NCBI GenBank assembly: GCA_021780115.1
Contig: JAJXZI010000239.1
Location: 1 to 53,532 of the forward strand
DNA: 53,532 nt
Source: a bacterium
Lineage (GTDB): Bacteria; Verrucomicrobiota; Verrucomicrobiia; Limisphaerales; JAJXZI01
Reading direction: 5' to 3'
In this document: positions 9,001 to 14,646 of the stretch, in pieces
How the letters are laid out: each line of letters starts with the position of its first letter
How positions within the stretch are numbered: the first letter of the stretch is position 1
Notes under the pieces: model-generated
Databases searched by the model: none
Told to the model about the DNA's origin: nothing
The model's input: only the letters and a program-made list of their open reading frames with translations
Program-made: the position numbers and the translations under genes

Positions 9001-11203
9001 TCGTTTTGCCGTGGGCAATTTTGAAACGATCAAACAGCCGCACATTGTCAATCAGCAGCACGGCGTCCTTGCACCCGCTCCGCGCGATGGCGTCAATTTC
9101 ATGGAGCACCTGCAGACAGCCGCCCGTCCCGGCGGCGTTCGTTTCGCTGGCATGACTGGCGAGCCAGAAAAGTGTGGGACCCGAAAGTCGCGTGATAATT
9201 TTTGGGAGCAGTTTTACCGCTTGGCCCGGGTGAATCTTAACATTTGTCGCAGCGATGCCCTGCGGATGCGCTTGCCCATTGGTGGCGGCTGGCGTCTGAA
9301 TCAAATGAACTGCTGGGAAAACACTTCCAGCCGCAGCGGCAGCCTGGCTGAAATCAGGAGCTGTCTGCACGAAAGCACGAAGCCCAAACGCGGCGGCGAG
9401 TTGCGTTAGAAACGCCGGTTCCAGCGAACCGTCCGGCGACTTGATGCGTTGGAGCGTGAGCGTGCAACCGCCGGTTGCTGCCGGTTCGGGCGCAGTTGGC
9501 GGCACTGAGGGTTCGTGGCGACCAGTGGCCGCAGTGCAGGAGACTGATTTGTCAGGCATGGGCGAGGCGGCAACGGGTTCCAAAACTGTCGCGCGGGCAT
9601 AGATATCACCCCACAAATCCGTATCCGTTGACTCGCGCAGGCGGGCAAACAATTCTTCGGCCGAAGTCCATTGGGTGTTCAGGTAGTCCTCAGCGGTTCC
9701 AAGTTTTGCATTAAACTCACCAAAGCCAAGCGACTCAAGGTGCCGGGCGCATTCCCGGTTTCGACTTAGAAATTCGGCGGTGAACTCGAACGAAAGCAAC
9801 GGCACGCACGAGCTGAGACCGTGGAGCACCTCCAACTCAAAGCCTTCGACATCCACCTTCACATAGGCAGGCCGACCGTGCCTGGCGATGGCCTCATCCA
9901 GCGTGATGACGGGCACACGAAGGCGGCGGTCCCATTGATGGTCGGCAAACCGACCTCGTTTCCATTGGTCGGAAAAAGTCGAGATAGTGTTCGCGGCGGA
10001 GCAGATCGAAAGCTCCAATTCACCGGGCTGCGCAGCGATTCCGACAGCCTCAACCACCACGCGCGGTTCGTCGGCGAAGCGTTCGCGCAGCCGGTTCGCA
10101 CAATCGGGTTGCGGTTCGAAGCAAACCACGCGGGCACCATGCGCGATAAATTCCGCGGCCTTGTCGCCGACGTTAGCGCCGACATCGAAAACGAGTTCAC
10201 CCGGAACGAACGCTGCCTTGGCCGGAACTGTGCAATGTCCAGAAAAATCAAGTGGACGCAAAAATTCCTCAAAAAAAGCTTCCGTCGTATAGTCCCGCAT
10301 GGCGCGTGCGTGAGCACGGGCAATGACCGGTTCGTAGCGGGAAAAGTTGGCGAGAATATCACGCAACGTGTCGGCCAGCGTATCCGGCTCGTAGTAGATG
10401 AACTCGGTGCCAGGTTCGAAGAAACGCTCAATGACATTCCAAGGATCGCGCTGACAGAGGATCAGCGTGCGGCAGAAGGCGGCTTCGAAGAGTCGTGATT
10501 TGAGCTGCGGCGCCCGCCAAGTATGTTCGTTGGAGGCGGCGTGCCACTCCTCATTATCCGGCTCAGGTAATTGCGAGAAGGCTGCGTTTGCCCGCCAATC
10601 AGGAAATCGCCAGACTTGCTCGACGTGCCGTTTGAATGGGAAGAGCAGGTTGTGGACAATCGCCACGCGTGACCGGGCGACGAGGGAAAGCTTCTCCTCG
10701 TAGGAGCAGTTAAAATCAGTAACTGCCGGGTGCTTTGTTTGTGAGATAAAGCGGTAGTTGAAACCGCTAATTTCCCGAATCAACCGCTCGATGTCCTGAC
10801 CGTGTGCGCCCCCTGTGTAAATGACGTCAAAATCTTTACTGCACGGCATGGGGACATGTCGTTTATTGAACGGGAAAAAAGCGGGAGTCCAGCGGTTGGT
10901 GGCGTGCCGGCGGTTAAGCCACTCCGCAGAGAATGGACAGAGGGTGAATATTTTTGAGAAACGTTCGTCGCAATCCAAGTGATGGAAATCCACGGCTGAC
11001 GGTGGGACCATGAAACGGTTGGGCTCCTCCAGATCGAGATACACAACGCGCTGGTCCGGTGCCAGAGAATCGAGTGCTTTGAATTCGAAGTCGCCGGCGA
11101 AGAAAGCAAAGTCAGCAACCGTTTGGTCGGCAAATTGAGCGAAGTCAAAATAGCGCGCGGGATCTTCGGGATAGGTCTTGGCATTCTCAGTAATGACACG
11201 CAT
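1..11203 (-). CDS. Giant modular glycosyltransferase/methyltransferase (3' end beyond window)
   Basis: The frame is open from ATG 11203 to the left edge, at least 3,734 codons, with no stop; the frame was checked at about ten points. Modules in order, by approximate residue: 1-320 GT-B/CgeB-like; 336-470 FkbM methyltransferase (FDVGANVG, VKVDVEGFE); 640-760 TylF-like methyltransferase; 800-918 TPR-like; 950-1040 class I methyltransferase (LHLGCGE); 1190-1330 CxxC...CxxC ribbon plus methyltransferase (DFGCGQG); 1424-1690 GT11 fucosyltransferase (HVRRGDY at 1570, SSFSWWA); 1712-1920, 2039-2290 and 2305-2550 three GT2 domains; 2607-2828 GT9/heptosyltransferase-like; 2884-3240 GT4 (EGFGLPVLEAM); 3376 onward a fourth GT2 (LDADEE) with TPRs. 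It probably assembles and methylates a glycan on a surface protein or polysaccharide. No Shine-Dalgarno is evident. The position beside fliC suggests flagellin modification, but this is inference. Domain calls are firm; the substrate is unknown. Confidence 0.9.
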   Translation of the reverse strand, partial: MRVITENAKTYPEDPARYFDFAQFADQTVADFAFFAGDFEFKALDSLAPDQRVVYLDLEEPNRFMVPPSAVDFHHLDCDERFSKIFTLCPFSAEWLNRRHATNRWTPAFFPFNKRHVPMPCSKDFDVIYTGGAHGQDIERLIREISGFNYRFISQTKHPAVTDFNCSYEEKLSLVARSRVAIVHNLLFPFKRHVEQVWRFPDWRANAAFSQLPEPDNEEWHAASNEHTWRAPQLKSRLFEAAFCRTLILCQRDPWNVIERFFEPGTEFIYYEPDTLADTLRDILANFSRYEPVIARAHARAMRDYTTEAFFEEFLRPLDFSGHCTVPAKAAFVPGELVFDVGANVGDKAAEFIAHGARVVCFEPQPDCANRLRERFADEPRVVVEAVGIAAQPGELELSICSAANTISTFSDQWKRGRFADHQWDRRLRVPVITLDEAIARHGRPAYVKVDVEGFELEVLHGLSSCVPLLSFEFTAEFLSRNRECARHLESLGFGEFNAKLGTAEDYLNTQWTSAEELFARLRESTDTDLWGDIYARATVLEPVAASPMPDKSVSCTAATGRHEPSVPPTAPEPAATGGCTLTLQRIKSPDGSLEPAFLTQLAAAFGLRAFVQTAPDFSQAAAAAGSVFPAVHLIQTPAATNGQAHPQGIAATNVKIHPGQAVKLLPKIITRLSGPTLFWLASHASETNAAGTGGCLQVLHEIDAIARSGCKDAVLLIDNVRLFDRFKIAHGKTNATAHNPTIIDLHAAVGAIDSNYQLFILGDVALAFPASAQVTVSPLILALTLSRLFDGNNLPVEEIITAESLIAQAEGTEREVLCELPAQFAATEKLGAGLHYRLWHAQILLGENRFLEARQQFQEILRLGFAHWRIHWYLALAAHGAGDHNFARTILGALIEVVPDFASARELLQTLPAPAALAPTSVITSARPMLAARQDALPQLMVAGVHRAARPLRLHLGCGEQHFDGYVNIDYPPTEHTCQTVIGADVFADITKLQFPPQSVDEIRLHHVFEHFKRSEALALLIRWHEMLKVGGRLHLETPDLDGCARQLVSDIPFRIKQAVVRHCFGSQEAGWANHYDGWTAERYRHVLGLLGFSVETKASSWPHPPYLANIEAFATKKRIISRTELLAAADQILSEYITADVPSERGMCEVWRKAMRDFLTANDLMPTPVAAQLRHQPGVSLRPGQDANRPCPVCRRSAPAVLTKNGQVYHQCPACECVFTPSIEKSIIQTENSGPSSRHDQNQDVVRFQRLVQVLGRRPEYVVDFGCGQGETTRFLQSLGIQTVGIDQDTPVQLEDLAGASMCAIMMVEVIEHLYEPRTIFQQFNRVLQTGGVVYIESSFADKKNLAEWGYLEPAIGHCTVHTSRSMTIIAETNGFKLQWLNDNVCCFTKQANWVSETGIQPPPPTADATVFDDRKGPPMGAVVVKLQGGLGNQMFQFAAGLALARRQNSRLKLDLSFLRDRTPRPNFTHRDYCLDLFQLPPDCEVVADASAAARRLPCHVEQQFHFDPKFFELGPNVYLDGYFQSPRFFEPVREEVSRTFQSFVTPLTSAQQVFKDKITACTAVCLHVRRGDYVHNPIASAFHGACVEDYFRRATALICERLPDAQFFIFSDDPEWCRTANLTGNAPFTLAQYECSGDRAATDLQLMMACRHFVISSSSFSWWAAFLSSAPDKIVITPTPWFDNPTNNTVDLLPADWVRLPKNRAVAPVVSVVISCHNYAKYLPEAVASVQGQTYRSFEIVLIDVGSTDDSAVVAQRLADQTPPEIPFRIFHLDNVGPGAARNFAAAQARGKYLLPLDADDRIAPDYLAKTVPVLDADQKLGLVYVDTVYFEDKQLRHYQPEYDFARLCQANFISTCSLIRKAAFDDVGGYDSENWGYYEDWDLWIRLGAQDWFGRHVAEPLFFYRHHFGSSLMNFSKRLDPVITAFVRSRHPELYSEAVLAAARKTLTEMPAGWNLRPPMRNVDQLKALLVENPCNRHVMYFLGCALMKSGAGTEAETILKNLLAMHPNDTQAREVLNQLTATRMTPAGVSANALVSVIVPTYNRPDWLGETLKSILEQTYRNFEIIVVNDAGPEVDHVIEPLNADGRIRLINHEKNKGLAGARNTGIRAARGEYVAYLDDDDIYHPQHLATLMAHLEASGADVVYSDAQRATQRKDGDRYVIMERTVPYSCDWDAEKILIHNFIPVLCFLHKRECAEQAGWFDESLTTHEDWDLWMRMSRLFRFSHVKEVTCEFRWREDGSSMSSERRADFVRTANIIYQKHPELVKDRPDLLARRQQFLRELAGPMLSSSGKPAPGRLSVSIIIPVFNKVEFTKKCLARLAAIPCAVPHEIIVVDDHSSDETEGFCLAQTKVQPNLRYHRLPQNRGFGGACNFGAAQARGHWLVFLNNDTEPEAGWLEAAVARFEGDSTIGIVGAKLLYPNRTVQHCGIEFFWADNPDYKIWPLHRHLGVAENAPEANVAGQVAAVTGACLFMPSDLFQALGGFSPEYRMYFEDADLCFKAWQAGRKVFYEPRCVVIHHESQSSPNRERVDALNKESGDIFFKKWPAQLDRIAFDTCLEKSEGRFNYFRQQVLPLPPGGRADAKWLEDVAKTLIKLFHHVGPFYMHFGGAGDALLLLATFLDKHPDAQVVSFPNSLPAMRSFFEAFPSLKRVWFLPKNVLPQLHILLRLMMRHCPECLGMGATPEGDYFKDWHAGLDIFQQFKVSRHPDWALRFRTQFRPKQIVLAPRGSLCGMVGSKRNIIDPAVWPQLIRFIQKTGYQPVVIGTPDEGKDYPCPNDCQDRRSYSFREQMEHIANSAMLIGADSWAKTFSALAGVPTIVFEPIKGPDWNNKKDPSDFVFLDPWKNITVVKNLEQCRKFFTGIVNGDSLVKAIKPSAPAPLNVSWEGSFLDHGSLSHVNRELVGALKEFPGAQIKCVTNGGPVAADAVTVWPQLAREVSATPAPNAALTVRHAWPPNWKRPRQGKLAVIQPWEFGSLPEAWVEHARDVDEFWIPSEYVRRVYVESGVPASKVVVVPNGVDVEKFNPQVTPMKLATQKKFKFLFVGGTIGRKGPDLLLQAYLKNFTAADDVCLVIKDFGGKSVYNGQTFETQIRTAQHQPNAPEILYLNEEWPPNQLPGLYTACDCLVMPYRGEGFGLPVLEAMACGLPVIVTAGGATDDFVTDEFAWRIPAAKRILGGEISGMKLVAPGWLLEPDLPMLGKWMRVAFENPAQARARGEIASRHASQNFTWNQSAAIAAQRMAALASQAPALARTPAPFVRPPPVAKVGGLDEARELLAQKNFEAAWIAIHAGIARRPFHPEAFLLLAEIANAAGNGKTAKLCAQRARDFAPDWQAANQFLCKPLKGDAKLDWLVLPEQIGNRKSEIGNKLSVCLIVKNEERFLAQCLKSVRGFASQIVVVDTGSTDRTVEIAREFGVEIYSFAWCDDFAAARNAALEHATGDWILMLDADEELPAAQHAKLLADMKNSSTIAFRLPLVNAGQENEGRSFVPRLFRNLPGIYFTGRIHEQVFPSILVHAKEWGLRTALGTAELLHHGYTKEMVRDRNKIERNLKLLRAAIEENPTDANLLMNLGLELVRSDDLPGGIEKYREAFELMSAQPADEIVPELREVLLTQFTSQLYKVQAHDEVVQVLNSPLAKRGGLTASLHFALGLAHFELKQFREAADQMRQCLNKRKQPCLTPPICSLLLLFFGFFQIHTLQDRENEAVRQLLRQGRRRQAKLVLRRKK
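1082..1109. repeat. Four tandem copies of a 7-bp unit inside the giant gene
   Basis: The unit ATTTCCG is repeated four times without a mismatch. It encodes an Ile-Gly-Asn-Arg-Lys-Ser-Glu type linker just before the last GT2 module. The unit is not a multiple of three, so gain or loss of one copy would shift the frame and remove the C-terminal GT2 and TPR part. Confidence 0.9.
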
Positions 11204-11361
11204 AAAGGAAAAGTGAATGGATAGGTTCGGTCAGTGGAAATCATTCAGTTCACCCGAAGTTGGAATTCCGTGGCGCCGCGCGCCGCGAGGCTGGCGGCTT
11301 TTTTGAACAACGAACGCCCACCCGGCGGCGTGGCAAACGAGGTTGACATAGAACACGGGGT

Positions 11362-12486
11362 TTATCCGGCAAGTTCCCGGATCGGACAGACCGCTGCCAC
11401 GGCTTCGGCCCAAGTGTCCATCTGGTCGGCCAGGTGACGGAAGAAAGCCGCCTGCGGGTGCGTGGAAAAACTGGATTCGATCTGGACCGCGAGCTCGCGG
11501 TAGCAATCCAGATAAGTGTCGCCGGTGAATTTCGCATGGCGGCAGACTTCGATCAGCGCCTCGTTTATTTCCATCGCCGGCAGTTCCTCGCGCAGGTCGC
11601 GGAAAAGATTGTGCTGGTTTCGGTTTTGTTGCACGACGGGTTTGCCGTAGCGCGCCGCGTCGCCGAAATGATCCATGATGGCGCGCAGGAACCACGACAT
11701 CCAGATGTCGTCGTAGCGAGCCACTTTCAAGCCATTAAGTTCATAGCCCATCACCACGACGAACGACACCGCCGCCGCGCCGCCGTGAAATGCCGTGTTC
11801 TGAGTATTGATCGGGCACCAGCACTCTTTGGCCAAGGTCAGATAATCATGCGACAGCGGCAGCCGCGCCTCGACGGGAAAATAAATCCGCGTGAGCGCAT
11901 CAATGTCCGGGTCACCGGTCCAGAGGCCGGCGTTGACGACGGGCTTGCGGATGGCGTCGGAAAATTTCCAGTTCTCCTCCTGCCAGCGTTTGCTCAGGGC
12001 AAAACCGCGCGGATAAACTTTTCCAAAATTCGTCTGCATCATGCCGACGCAATTGAACCAGCCGGTGTCGGTGCCGACAATTTTCTGCGAGGCGGTTACG
12101 CCCAGACCGGTGATGTGTTCACCCACAAAGTCGCTGCCGGACATAAGGAAATTGTCGTCGTCAATGCTGATGACGTTGTCGTAGCCCTGTTCGAGCGCGT
12201 AAATCAAACCGACGTTGCGGCGTTGGATGGAATTCCACGGCACCAGGCGGTTCAGGCGCCGGAAGCGGCCGAGAAAATCTTGCTGGCGCGCCACATCGAA
12301 GAAATTCATGCGGCAGCCGGACTCGCGTTCCACCTGCGCGCAAAAATCGGCGGTGCCGGCGGGCGTCTTGCGGTCGCCGATGATGATGAATTCCAAACCA
12401 CCATGGCCATGCTCGCTGGCGTTATTCGCATAGTCGCGCAGCAGCGAGGGAACGTTGATGGTCGTCGTCAGAATGCAAGTTTTCAT
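11362..12486 (-). CDS. RGP/STELLO-like nucleotide-sugar glycosyltransferase
   Basis: A 374-residue protein of the GT-A fold, resembling reversibly glycosylated polypeptide/STELLO-type proteins. It opens with a short strand (KTCILTTTINVP), has an IIIGDRKTP segment near residue 35, then VPWNSIQRRNVG and a DDDNF metal/nucleotide-sugar motif (SIDDDNFL) near residue 105-113. Members of this superfamily bind UDP- or GDP-sugars; whether this one is a mutase or a transferase cannot be told from sequence. No membrane segment or signal peptide is visible, so it is probably cytoplasmic. It sits between flagellin and the giant glycosyltransferase gene, with 158 bp to the latter, and may supply or add a sugar for the same glycan. 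Family-level call; substrate unknown. Confidence 0.7.
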   Translation of the reverse strand: MKTCILTTTINVPSLLRDYANNASEHGHGGLEFIIIGDRKTPAGTADFCAQVERESGCRMNFFDVARQQDFLGRFRRLNRLVPWNSIQRRNVGLIYALEQGYDNVISIDDDNFLMSGSDFVGEHITGLGVTASQKIVGTDTGWFNCVGMMQTNFGKVYPRGFALSKRWQEENWKFSDAIRKPVVNAGLWTGDPDIDALTRIYFPVEARLPLSHDYLTLAKECWCPINTQNTAFHGGAAAVSFVVVMGYELNGLKVARYDDIWMSWFLRAIMDHFGDAARYGKPVVQQNRNQHNLFRDLREELPAMEINEALIEVCRHAKFTGDTYLDCYRELAVQIESSFSTHPQAAFFRHLADQMDTWAEAVAAVCPIRELAG

Positions 12487-12541
12487 GAATGCTTCGTCTC
12501 CGGCTCGCGGCCTTGGCCAATGGGTTGGATTTTTAAAGTGA

Positions 12542-12568
12542 CCGGGCGGGCCCTCACGGCCCGCCCGG
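12542..12568 (-). terminator. Strong hairpin downstream of fliC
   Basis: CCGGGCGGGCC, a five-base loop CTCAC, then GGCCCGCCCGG form a perfect 11-bp stem about 105 bp past the fliC stop. Reading along the minus strand it is followed only by TCACTTTAAAAATCC, so the U-tract is weak. It is probably the end of the fliW-csrA-fliC transcript or an RNA 3'-end stabiliser. Confidence 0.6.
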
Positions 12569-12673
12569 GGAAGGAGCCAGCGGTCTCGCCCACCCTGGTT
12601 GCAAGGAGCGGCGATTCACGCCCGCCCCGCGGAGACCCGATCGGCGGCACTGGCGGCCGGCCCCGCTGTCCGC

Positions 12674-13477
12674 TTACTGCAGCAGCTTCAGCACGCTTTG
12701 GGGCATCAGGTTGGCCTGGGCCAGCATCGCCGTGCCCGATTGCACCAGGATGTTTTCCCGGGCAAAGGTGGTGGATTCCTGGGCCATGTCCACGTCTTGA
12801 ATCCGGGAGGTGGCGGCGGTCAGGTTTTCCTTGTTCACGGACAGCTCGTTCAGGGTGGAATTGATGCGGGATTGATAGGCGCCGATGTTGGCTCGGTCGT
12901 TCGAGAGCTGCTCGATGGCGGCCTTGACCTTGGTGAGCGCGTCGGCCGCGCCGGCCAGCGTGGCGACCGAGGCCGAGGTGGCATCGCTGTAGGACGTCGC
13001 GGACAAATTGATTCCATTCATGGCAAAGGTGTTGCCCTCGGAGTCGCTCGTGACCGCCAGCGTATTGGTGGTGAACAGACTGACGCCGTTGAAGTCCTTG
13101 TTGGCGGTGCTCTGGATGTAGCTGGACAATTGGGAGAACTCGTTTTGGTACAGTTGGCGGTCGCTGTCGGACTTGGTCACGTCCTGGGCGAGTATGGCGA
13201 GTTGACTCATGCGGTTGAGCGCGCTGGTGACCTGGGAGAGATACCCGTCCTGCGTCTGCGTGAAAGAGAGGGCGTCGCCCAGGTTGGTGGTGGCGGCGTC
13301 CACCCGTTGGATTTGGGCGGTGAGACGAGAGCTGACGGCCATGCCGGCGGGATCGTCGCCGGGGTTGTTGATCTTGGAGCCGGAGCTGAGGCGGTTGAGC
13401 GACTGGGTCAGCGCCGCCTGGCTGTTCATCAGGTTGTTGGCGGCGTTCACGGCCGCCAGGTTGGTGTTAATGATCAT
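12674..13477 (-). CDS. fliC: Flagellin
   Basis: The filament subunit, exported by the flagellar type III system. The 267 residues hold the conserved N-terminal D0/D1 helices (MIINTNLAAVNAANNL, LSSGSKINNPGDDPAG) and the C-terminal D1/D0 helices (RIQDVDMAQEST, LMPQSVLKLLQ). Only about 60-80 Ser/Thr-rich residues lie between them, so this is a short flagellin without a large variable D2/D3. The start ATG 13477 follows a GAGAGAAG Shine-Dalgarno. Only 15 bp separate it from csrA, so it is probably cotranscribed with fliW-csrA from the sigma-54 site at 14248-14263. The Ser/Thr-rich centre would suit O-glycosylation by the neighbouring transferases (inference). It is the only flagellin in the window. 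Confidence 0.97.
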   Translation of the reverse strand: MIINTNLAAVNAANNLMNSQAALTQSLNRLSSGSKINNPGDDPAGMAVSSRLTAQIQRVDAATTNLGDALSFTQTQDGYLSQVTSALNRMSQLAILAQDVTKSDSDRQLYQNEFSQLSSYIQSTANKDFNGVSLFTTNTLAVTSDSEGNTFAMNGINLSATSYSDATSASVATLAGAADALTKVKAAIEQLSNDRANIGAYQSRINSTLNELSVNKENLTAATSRIQDVDMAQESTTFARENILVQSGTAMLAQANLMPQSVLKLLQ

Positions 13478-13492
13478 AGACTTCTCTCGGGT

Positions 13493-13792
13493 TTACAGTG
13501 CTCTGCGGGTTCCGGCGGAGGCGACGGTGGCCACCGACGATCTGGGCGGGGGTTCTTGCGGGGGGAGCGCGCCGGCCGGCAGTCGCGGCACGACCGCCTG
13601 CTGGCGCATCCAGGCCAATGCTTCCTGGTTGTTCTTCTGGATTTCTTCGTACACTTCCCGGCGATGTACCGGAACGTGTTTCGGCGCCTCGATGCCCACT
13701 TTCACCACCTCCCCTTCGACCCGGACGATGGTCACGAGGATGCGCCCGTCAATCACGACGCTCTCGTTGGGTTTGCGGGAGAGGATGAGCAT
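13493..13792 (-). CDS. csrA: Carbon storage regulator/translational repressor CsrA with C-terminal extension
   Basis: CsrA binds GGA-containing leaders, typically blocking flagellin translation. The N-terminal 60 residues are canonical (MLILSRKPNESVVIDG, VEGEVVKVGIEAPKHVPVHRREVYEEI). The protein is 99 residues rather than the usual 60-75: a Pro/Ala/Arg-rich tail of about 30 residues follows the core. It lies 10 bp after fliW and 15 bp before fliC, the arrangement in which FliW sequesters CsrA until flagellin is secreted (known from Bacillus). The short csrA-fliC gap has no obvious ANGGA site, so how it recognises the fliC transcript is unclear. ATG 13792 is the start. Confidence 0.96.
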   Translation of the reverse strand: MLILSRKPNESVVIDGRILVTIVRVEGEVVKVGIEAPKHVPVHRREVYEEIQKNNQEALAWMRQQAVVPRLPAGALPPQEPPPRSSVATVASAGTRRAL

Positions 13793-13802
13793 GGCCGGAG
13801 GA

Positions 13803-14234
13803 TCAACAAGCCAACGGCAACGGGTGCCGCACGGAGTAATCAGCGGCGTTGTTGGGAATCACTTGTTTCCCCACTCCCGTCGCGCAGTTAAAGACGATCG
13901 GGCCTTTGAGATTGATGGTCGCCCGGCCCGGACCCCGCACCGTGACGATGTTGAAGAGCTGCGCGTCCCGCGAGTCGGACAACCCCAGAAAATCCATGTC
14001 TTGGTCGGGCAGGTCCGGCTGGTAATCGGGCAGAACGAAGACCGGTTCGAGGAGCAGGAACGTGAGGGCGGGATCATTTTGCGCCTGCAACCGCAGAAAA
14101 GGCTCCTCCGCCGCGTTGGCGATCAGCAGGCAGTCCCGGAAGTGCTCGAAGCCGAGGATGCCCAACGGCAGCGACACCGCCTTGCCCGGCTTGGCTTCGG
14201 CCTCGTCTGCTGCGATTTCTGGTCGCAAATTCAT
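13803..14234 (-). CDS. fliW: Flagellar assembly factor FliW
   Basis: FliW binds both CsrA and flagellin and couples flagellin synthesis to its export. The 143 residues carry the family signatures LPLGILGFEHF near residue 22-32, FLRLQAQNDPALTFLLLEP in the middle and LFNIVTVRGPG...INLKGPIVFN towards the end. The N-terminus is about 10 residues longer than usual. It is the first gene of the fliW-csrA-fliC unit, and its ATG lies only about 3 nt after the predicted sigma-54 transcription start, so the message may be almost leaderless. Confidence 0.93.
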   Translation of the reverse strand: MNLRPEIAADEAEAKPGKAVSLPLGILGFEHFRDCLLIANAAEEPFLRLQAQNDPALTFLLLEPVFVLPDYQPDLPDQDMDFLGLSDSRDAQLFNIVTVRGPGRATINLKGPIVFNCATGVGKQVIPNNAADYSVRHPLPLAC

Positions 14235-14244
14235 GCGGAAGGCG

Positions 14245-14583
14245 TCAAGCAGTGGCTGTGCCAGGATGGGGATTCCCCCCGGCGAGTGGAGAAAAGCCTT
14301 GCAAACAAAGGGGAAACGGCACGCCGGCCCGCGGACGGGACGGGGCGGACGACCCGGATCGGGCGGCGCTAGGCAAATTCATCCACCGGCCGGACAAGAT
14401 TACCCAGGGATCAAAGGCGGCGGCGGAGCGCCCCGTCGCTGGCGGCAACTGCGCGGGCCAAAGCTGGAACTCCACGGGGACCGACGCCCGCCGGACATGC
14501 GGGCCAACCCAAGAGATGACGGCCTCCTGCCGGATTTCCGTCGTGGAGGCGGTCTTCAAAAACACCTGGAGTTTCGTTCTCAT
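14245..14583 (-). CDS. Hypothetical 112-aa protein between flgL and fliW
   Basis: An open frame starting at ATG 14583 (MRTKLQVFLKTASTTEIRQE) fills most of the 412-bp space between flgL and fliW. The first 75 residues look protein-like, with alternating hydrophobic and charged residues (AVISWVGPHV, FDPWVILSGRWM). The last 35 are Pro/Ser/Gly-rich, and their codons contain the whole sigma-54 promoter of fliW. I do not recognise a family. Either a small real gene has the promoter in its 3' end or the frame is fortuitous. Its lead from flgL is 63 bp. Confidence 0.35.
   Translation of the reverse strand: MRTKLQVFLKTASTTEIRQEAVISWVGPHVRRASVPVEFQLWPAQLPPATGRSAAAFDPWVILSGRWMNLPSAARSGSSAPSRPRAGVPFPLCLQGFSPLAGGNPHPGTATA
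14248..14263 (-). promoter_or_regulatory. Sigma-54 promoter of fliW-csrA-fliC
   Basis: The minus strand reads TGGCACAGCCACTGCT: a -24 TGGCAC and a -12 TGC with exact GG-N10-GC spacing. The predicted +1 is near 14237, 3 nt before the fliW ATG. A sigma-54 activator gene is present at 46897-48327. Confidence 0.85.
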
Positions 14584-14646
14584 GCGAAGGCTTGCTGTCG
14601 GGACGGGGAAGAAATCCGCGCCGCTGCCGCGCGCAGGCGGCGCGAG

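Noticed and set aside
13478-13492. Separate sigma-28 promoter for fliC
   Set aside because: The gap to csrA is only 15 bp, and no TAAA...GCCGATAA-type sequence was found.
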